Shown: positions 5,050-7,564 of the stretch, one piece after another | Layout: each line of letters starts with the position of its first letter | Numbering within the stretch: the stretch's first letter is position 1 | Assembly: GCA_035711465.1 (NCBI GenBank) | Contig: DASTCC010000220.1 | Span: 1 to 7,564, forward strand | Direction: 5' to 3' | DNA length: 7,564 nt | Source: DASTCC01 sp035711465 | Lineage (GTDB): Bacteria; Acidobacteriota; Vicinamibacteria; Vicinamibacterales; SCN-69-37 | Notes under the pieces: model-generated | The model's input: only the letters and a program-made list of their open reading frames with translations | Databases searched by the model: none | What the model was told of the DNA's origin: nothing | Position numbers and translations under genes: made by a program

Positions 5050-5988
5050 ATGACCTCACAGCGGTCGGGCCGCCAGGCGGCAGTGCTCGTCACCATCCTG
5101 GTCGCGGCGGCCTGCCGGGGCGCCGAGGCTCCGGCGATCGGCGCGCATCCGCTGCCGGCCGACCACGCAGCCCAGGTCCAGGCATGGCGCGACAAACATG
5201 ACCGCGACTATCGGCGCGACTGGGTCAGCATCGCCAACCTGCATTTCCTCGAGAACGGCTCGCACACGGTCGGCAGCGACGCCGGCAACGCGATCGTCGT
5301 GCCTCACGTGCCGCCACTCATCGGGACGCTCGTCGTCGCAGTCGGCAAGGTGACATTCGAGCCCAAAGCGGGCGTCGCCATCAGCCAGGGCGATCAGCCC
5401 GTCACCTCGACCGTCGTCCTGCGCGGCGGCGAGACGCGCCCGCGCGAGCTCGTCGTCGGCAAGGTGCGGCTCGAGATCCACGAGAGCGGCAAGCGCTACT
5501 CGCTGCGAGTGCGCGATCCCGACGGCGAGTGGGCGCAGAAGTTTCTCGGCTTCAGCTGGTTTCCGATCGATGCGAGCTACCGTGTCGTCGGCCGCTTCAT
5601 CCGCGATCCCGAGCCGAAGAAGCTCTCGGTCCTGAACACCTTCGAAGACGAGGACACCTACACCACCGAAGGCGTCGTCGAGTTCACGCTGCATGGACAG
5701 ACGCTGCGGCTGCGGCCGTTCACGACGCGGCCGAAGCGCTTCTACTTCGTCTTCCGCGACGCGTCCGGCGGTCACGAGACGTACAAGACGGCGCGATTCC
5801 TCTACGCGGACCTGCTCGACGACGGCGCCGCGGTGCTCGACTTCAACGAAGCGTATAATCCGCCCTGCGCGTTCAATCCCTACACGACCTGCCCGATTCC
5901 GCTGCGGGAGAACATCCTGCCGGTGAAAGTGCTCGCGGGCGAAAAGGCGTATCCGGTCGAAGTGGCGCTGCCCTCGGTGGGGCGTTAG
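5050..5988 (+). CDS. DUF1684 family lipoprotein, function unknown
   Basis: A 312-residue protein matching the DUF1684 pattern along its length. The N-terminal signal peptide (QAAVLVTILVAAAC) ends in a lipobox-like AAAC, so C22 is probably lipidated and the protein anchored in the envelope. The domain starts with W46 and the WVSIANLHFLENGSHTVGSD block. It continues through VGRFIRDPEPKK and FRDASGGHETYKTARFLYADL (from about 235), and ends with the highly conserved FNEAYNPPCAFNPYTTCPIP block (AYNPPCA at 268-274; C273 and C281 may pair). No catalytic motif is known to me for the family. ATG 5050 is chosen because it opens the signal peptide; an in-frame GTG at 5002 would add 16 polar residues and enter the glgC leader. 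No Shine-Dalgarno precedes either start, and TATGAT six bases upstream suggests a leaderless mRNA. The permease gene follows after 39 bases and may be co-transcribed. Confidence 0.92.
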   Translation: MTSQRSGRQAAVLVTILVAAACRGAEAPAIGAHPLPADHAAQVQAWRDKHDRDYRRDWVSIANLHFLENGSHTVGSDAGNAIVVPHVPPLIGTLVVAVGKVTFEPKAGVAISQGDQPVTSTVVLRGGETRPRELVVGKVRLEIHESGKRYSLRVRDPDGEWAQKFLGFSWFPIDASYRVVGRFIRDPEPKKLSVLNTFEDEDTYTTEGVVEFTLHGQTLRLRPFTTRPKRFYFVFRDASGGHETYKTARFLYADLLDDGAAVLDFNEAYNPPCAFNPYTTCPIPLRENILPVKVLAGEKAYPVEVALPSVGR

Positions 5989-6027
5989 CGCACGCGCACC
6001 GACAGCCCGACTCGCGGGAGGCAGGGC

Positions 6028-7564
6028 ATGTGGCAGCAGAACTACGCGCCCGTGGGCGGCAGCCTGGGCTTGTCGACGATCGCCGCGGCGGTGCCGATTC
6101 TCGTGCTGTTCTACTGTCTCGGCGTGCGCCGCACGCCGGCGTGGGTGGCGGCGGCATCGGGACTCGCGTCCGCGTTGGGCGTCGCGCTCGGCGTCTACGG
6201 CATGCCGATCGATCTCGCCGCGCTGGCGACGATTCAGGGTGCGGCCTTCGGCATCTTCCCGATCGCCTGGATCGTGTTCAGTTCGATCCTGCTCTATCGC
6301 CTCGCGGTCGATACCGGCAAGTTCCAGATCATCAAAGACTCGATCGGCAACCTGACGCAGGACCGGCGTCTGCAGGCGCTCTTCATCGCGTTTTCGTTCG
6401 GGGCGTTCATCGAAGGCGCGGCCGGCTTCGGCGCCCCGGTGGCGGTGTCGGGCGCGATGCTCGCCGGTCTCGGCTTCTCGCCGTTTCACGCCGCGGGCCT
6501 CTGTCTGCTGGCCAACACGGCGCCGGTGGCATTCGGATCGATCGGCATCCCGGTGACGACCCTTGCGAACGTGACCGGGCTGCCGGTGCTGCCGCTGAGC
6601 GGAATGGTCGGGCGGATGTGCGCGATCGTCTCGCTGGTGATTCCGGCGTATCTCATGGTGGTGATGGTCGGGCGGCGCCGGGCGACGGAAGTGCTGCCGG
6701 CGATCCTCGCCTGCGGCGGATCGTTCGCGGCGACGCAGTACGTCGTGTCCAACTACATGGGTCCGGAGCTGACCGACATCGCCAGCTCGCTCGTCTGCAT
6801 CGGCGTGATGGTGCTGGTGATCAAGTTCTGGGCGCCGCCGTCGATCATGCGGCTCGACGGCGAGACGGCTCCGACGACGTCGGCGCCGCGTCATACCGGC
6901 GCACAGCTGTTCTCGGCGTGGCTGCCGTATCTCCTGCTCGTGCTGTTCGTCGTGACGTTCGGCGAGCCGACGATGAAGCGGCGCCTCGATGCGTGGACGC
7001 ACGGGCTGCTGCCGGCGTCGGTCGCGCCGAATCCGGCGGCGTTGAACGGCATCCCGATGCCCGGCCTTCACAACGCGATCACGCGCGTCCCGCCGGTCAC
7101 CGCGCAGCCGGCGCCGTACGCGGCCGTCTACACGCTCAACTGGCTGAGCGCGTCGGGCACCGCGTGCTTCTTCGCCGCGATCGCCACGGCGCTCTGCCTG
7201 CGCATCAGGCCGCGCGCGTTCGCCGCCGCCTACGCGGCGACGTTCAGACAGCTGCGGCTGCCGATGCTGACGATCGCGTGCATGCTCGGGCTCGCGTATC
7301 TCATGAACTACTCGGGGATGACGTCGACGCTCGGCCTGGCGCTGGCGGCGACCGGACCGACGTTCCCGTTCTTCAGCGCGATGCTCGGCTGGCTCGGCGT
7401 GTTCCTGACCGGCAGCGACACGTCAGCGAACGCGCTGTTCGGAAACCTGCAGGTGGTGACGGCCAACGCGCTGGACCTGAATCCGATTCTGACCGCGTCG
7501 ACCAACTCGGCGGCCGGCGTGATGGGCAAGATGATCTCGATTCAAAGCATCGCCGTCGCCGTCG
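6028..7564 (+). CDS. lctP: L-lactate/glycolate permease, LctP (LldP/GlcA) family, 3' end missing
   Basis: An uninterrupted frame of 512 codons running off the right edge; family members are about 550 residues, so only roughly 40-50 are missing. The protein is a multi-pass inner-membrane carrier that imports lactate or glycolate with protons. It is recognisable from its first residues, MWQQNYAPVGGSLGLS, which mirror the E. coli LldP N-terminus. Diagnostic blocks include FGAFIEGAAGFGAP (124-137), ANTAPVAFGSIGIP (162-175), GPELTDIASSLV, YAAVYTLNWLSASGTA, LMNYSGMTSTL, GWLGVFLTGSDTSANALFG (454-472) and GKMIS.QSIAVA (500-511). The position usually held by Pro in GKMISPQS is Ile505. GGGAGG at 6016-6021 lies six bases before ATG 6028. 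No terminator or promoter is seen in the 39-base gap after the DUF1684 gene, so co-transcription is likely. Lactate and glycolate cannot be told apart from sequence alone; no lactate dehydrogenase gene is visible. Confidence 0.95.
   Translation, partial: MWQQNYAPVGGSLGLSTIAAAVPILVLFYCLGVRRTPAWVAAASGLASALGVALGVYGMPIDLAALATIQGAAFGIFPIAWIVFSSILLYRLAVDTGKFQIIKDSIGNLTQDRRLQALFIAFSFGAFIEGAAGFGAPVAVSGAMLAGLGFSPFHAAGLCLLANTAPVAFGSIGIPVTTLANVTGLPVLPLSGMVGRMCAIVSLVIPAYLMVVMVGRRRATEVLPAILACGGSFAATQYVVSNYMGPELTDIASSLVCIGVMVLVIKFWAPPSIMRLDGETAPTTSAPRHTGAQLFSAWLPYLLLVLFVVTFGEPTMKRRLDAWTHGLLPASVAPNPAALNGIPMPGLHNAITRVPPVTAQPAPYAAVYTLNWLSASGTACFFAAIATALCLRIRPRAFAAAYAATFRQLRLPMLTIACMLGLAYLMNYSGMTSTLGLALAATGPTFPFFSAMLGWLGVFLTGSDTSANALFGNLQVVTANALDLNPILTASTNSAAGVMGKMISIQSIAVAV

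Noticed and set aside
5854..5859. TATAAT inside the DUF1684 gene
   Set aside because: It encodes Tyr-Asn of the conserved AYNPPCA block, so codon constraint explains it. No start codon with ribosome site follows at a useful distance.
5056..7071. A 671-codon open frame on the minus strand, opposite the DUF1684 and permease genes
   Set aside because: Its translation is Arg/His/Asp-rich low-complexity sequence typical of the antisense of GC-rich genes. The plus-strand frames match conserved families throughout.
1..7564. CRISPR array, tRNA, rRNA, insertion sequence, integrase or att sites
   Set aside because: No regularly spaced repeats, cloverleaf, transposase motif or terminal inverted repeats were seen on either strand.

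Overview
The window is about two-thirds G+C. It shows strong third-position GC bias, dense gene packing and several protein-coding genes with close family matches. It looks like bacterial chromosome rather than phage or plasmid. The gene content (SPFH/NfeD pair, GlgC, DUF1684 lipoprotein, LctP-type permease, blue-copper lipoprotein) and the style of the GC-rich intergenic repeat are compatible with a soil Acidobacteriota-type lineage. That is an impression only; no rRNA or marker gene is present to prove it.

Layout, left to right. (1) 1-556, plus strand: the 3' end of a nucleotidyltransferase-fold gene, overlapped by a 52-residue very basic ORF with its own Shine-Dalgarno and a TTG start. This resembles a toxin-antitoxin-style couple. 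(2) 597-1688, plus: a fold-type I PLP aminotransferase of unknown substrate. (3) 1689-1743: a 19-bp inverted repeat built from GGCTGCG heptamers, filling the gap to the convergent gene. (4) 1747-3113, minus: a two-gene operon, nfeD then SPFH/stomatin (QmcA-like), with a 4-base GTGA overlap and a TATAAT box just upstream. (5) 3114-3304: a 191-bp divergent regulatory region. (6) 3305-3715, plus: a cupredoxin lipoprotein. (7) 3737-4984, minus: glgC, ADP-glucose pyrophosphorylase. (8) 4985-5049: a 65-bp divergent control region with overlapping -10-like hexamers and a 10-bp-spaced direct repeat. (9) 5050-5988, plus: a DUF1684 lipoprotein. (10) 6028-7564, plus: an LctP-family L-lactate/glycolate permease, cut by the right edge after 512 codons.

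Functionally the segment is mixed. The SPFH/NfeD pair acts in membrane organisation, GlgC commits glucose-1-phosphate to glycogen, and LctP imports lactate or glycolate. The two lipoproteins are envelope proteins. No single pathway unites them. Three genes (aminotransferase, nfeD, DUF1684) lack a Shine-Dalgarno and have a -10-like hexamer 6 to 14 bases before the start codon, suggesting very short or absent leaders. The clearly operon-internal starts (the TTG ORF, SPFH, probably the permease) carry good Shine-Dalgarno sequences, as do glgC and the cupredoxin. No convincing new large system is visible. The most unusual items are the nucleotidyltransferase/mini-ORF pair, the heptamer hairpin and the compressed glgC/DUF1684 divergent promoter region.
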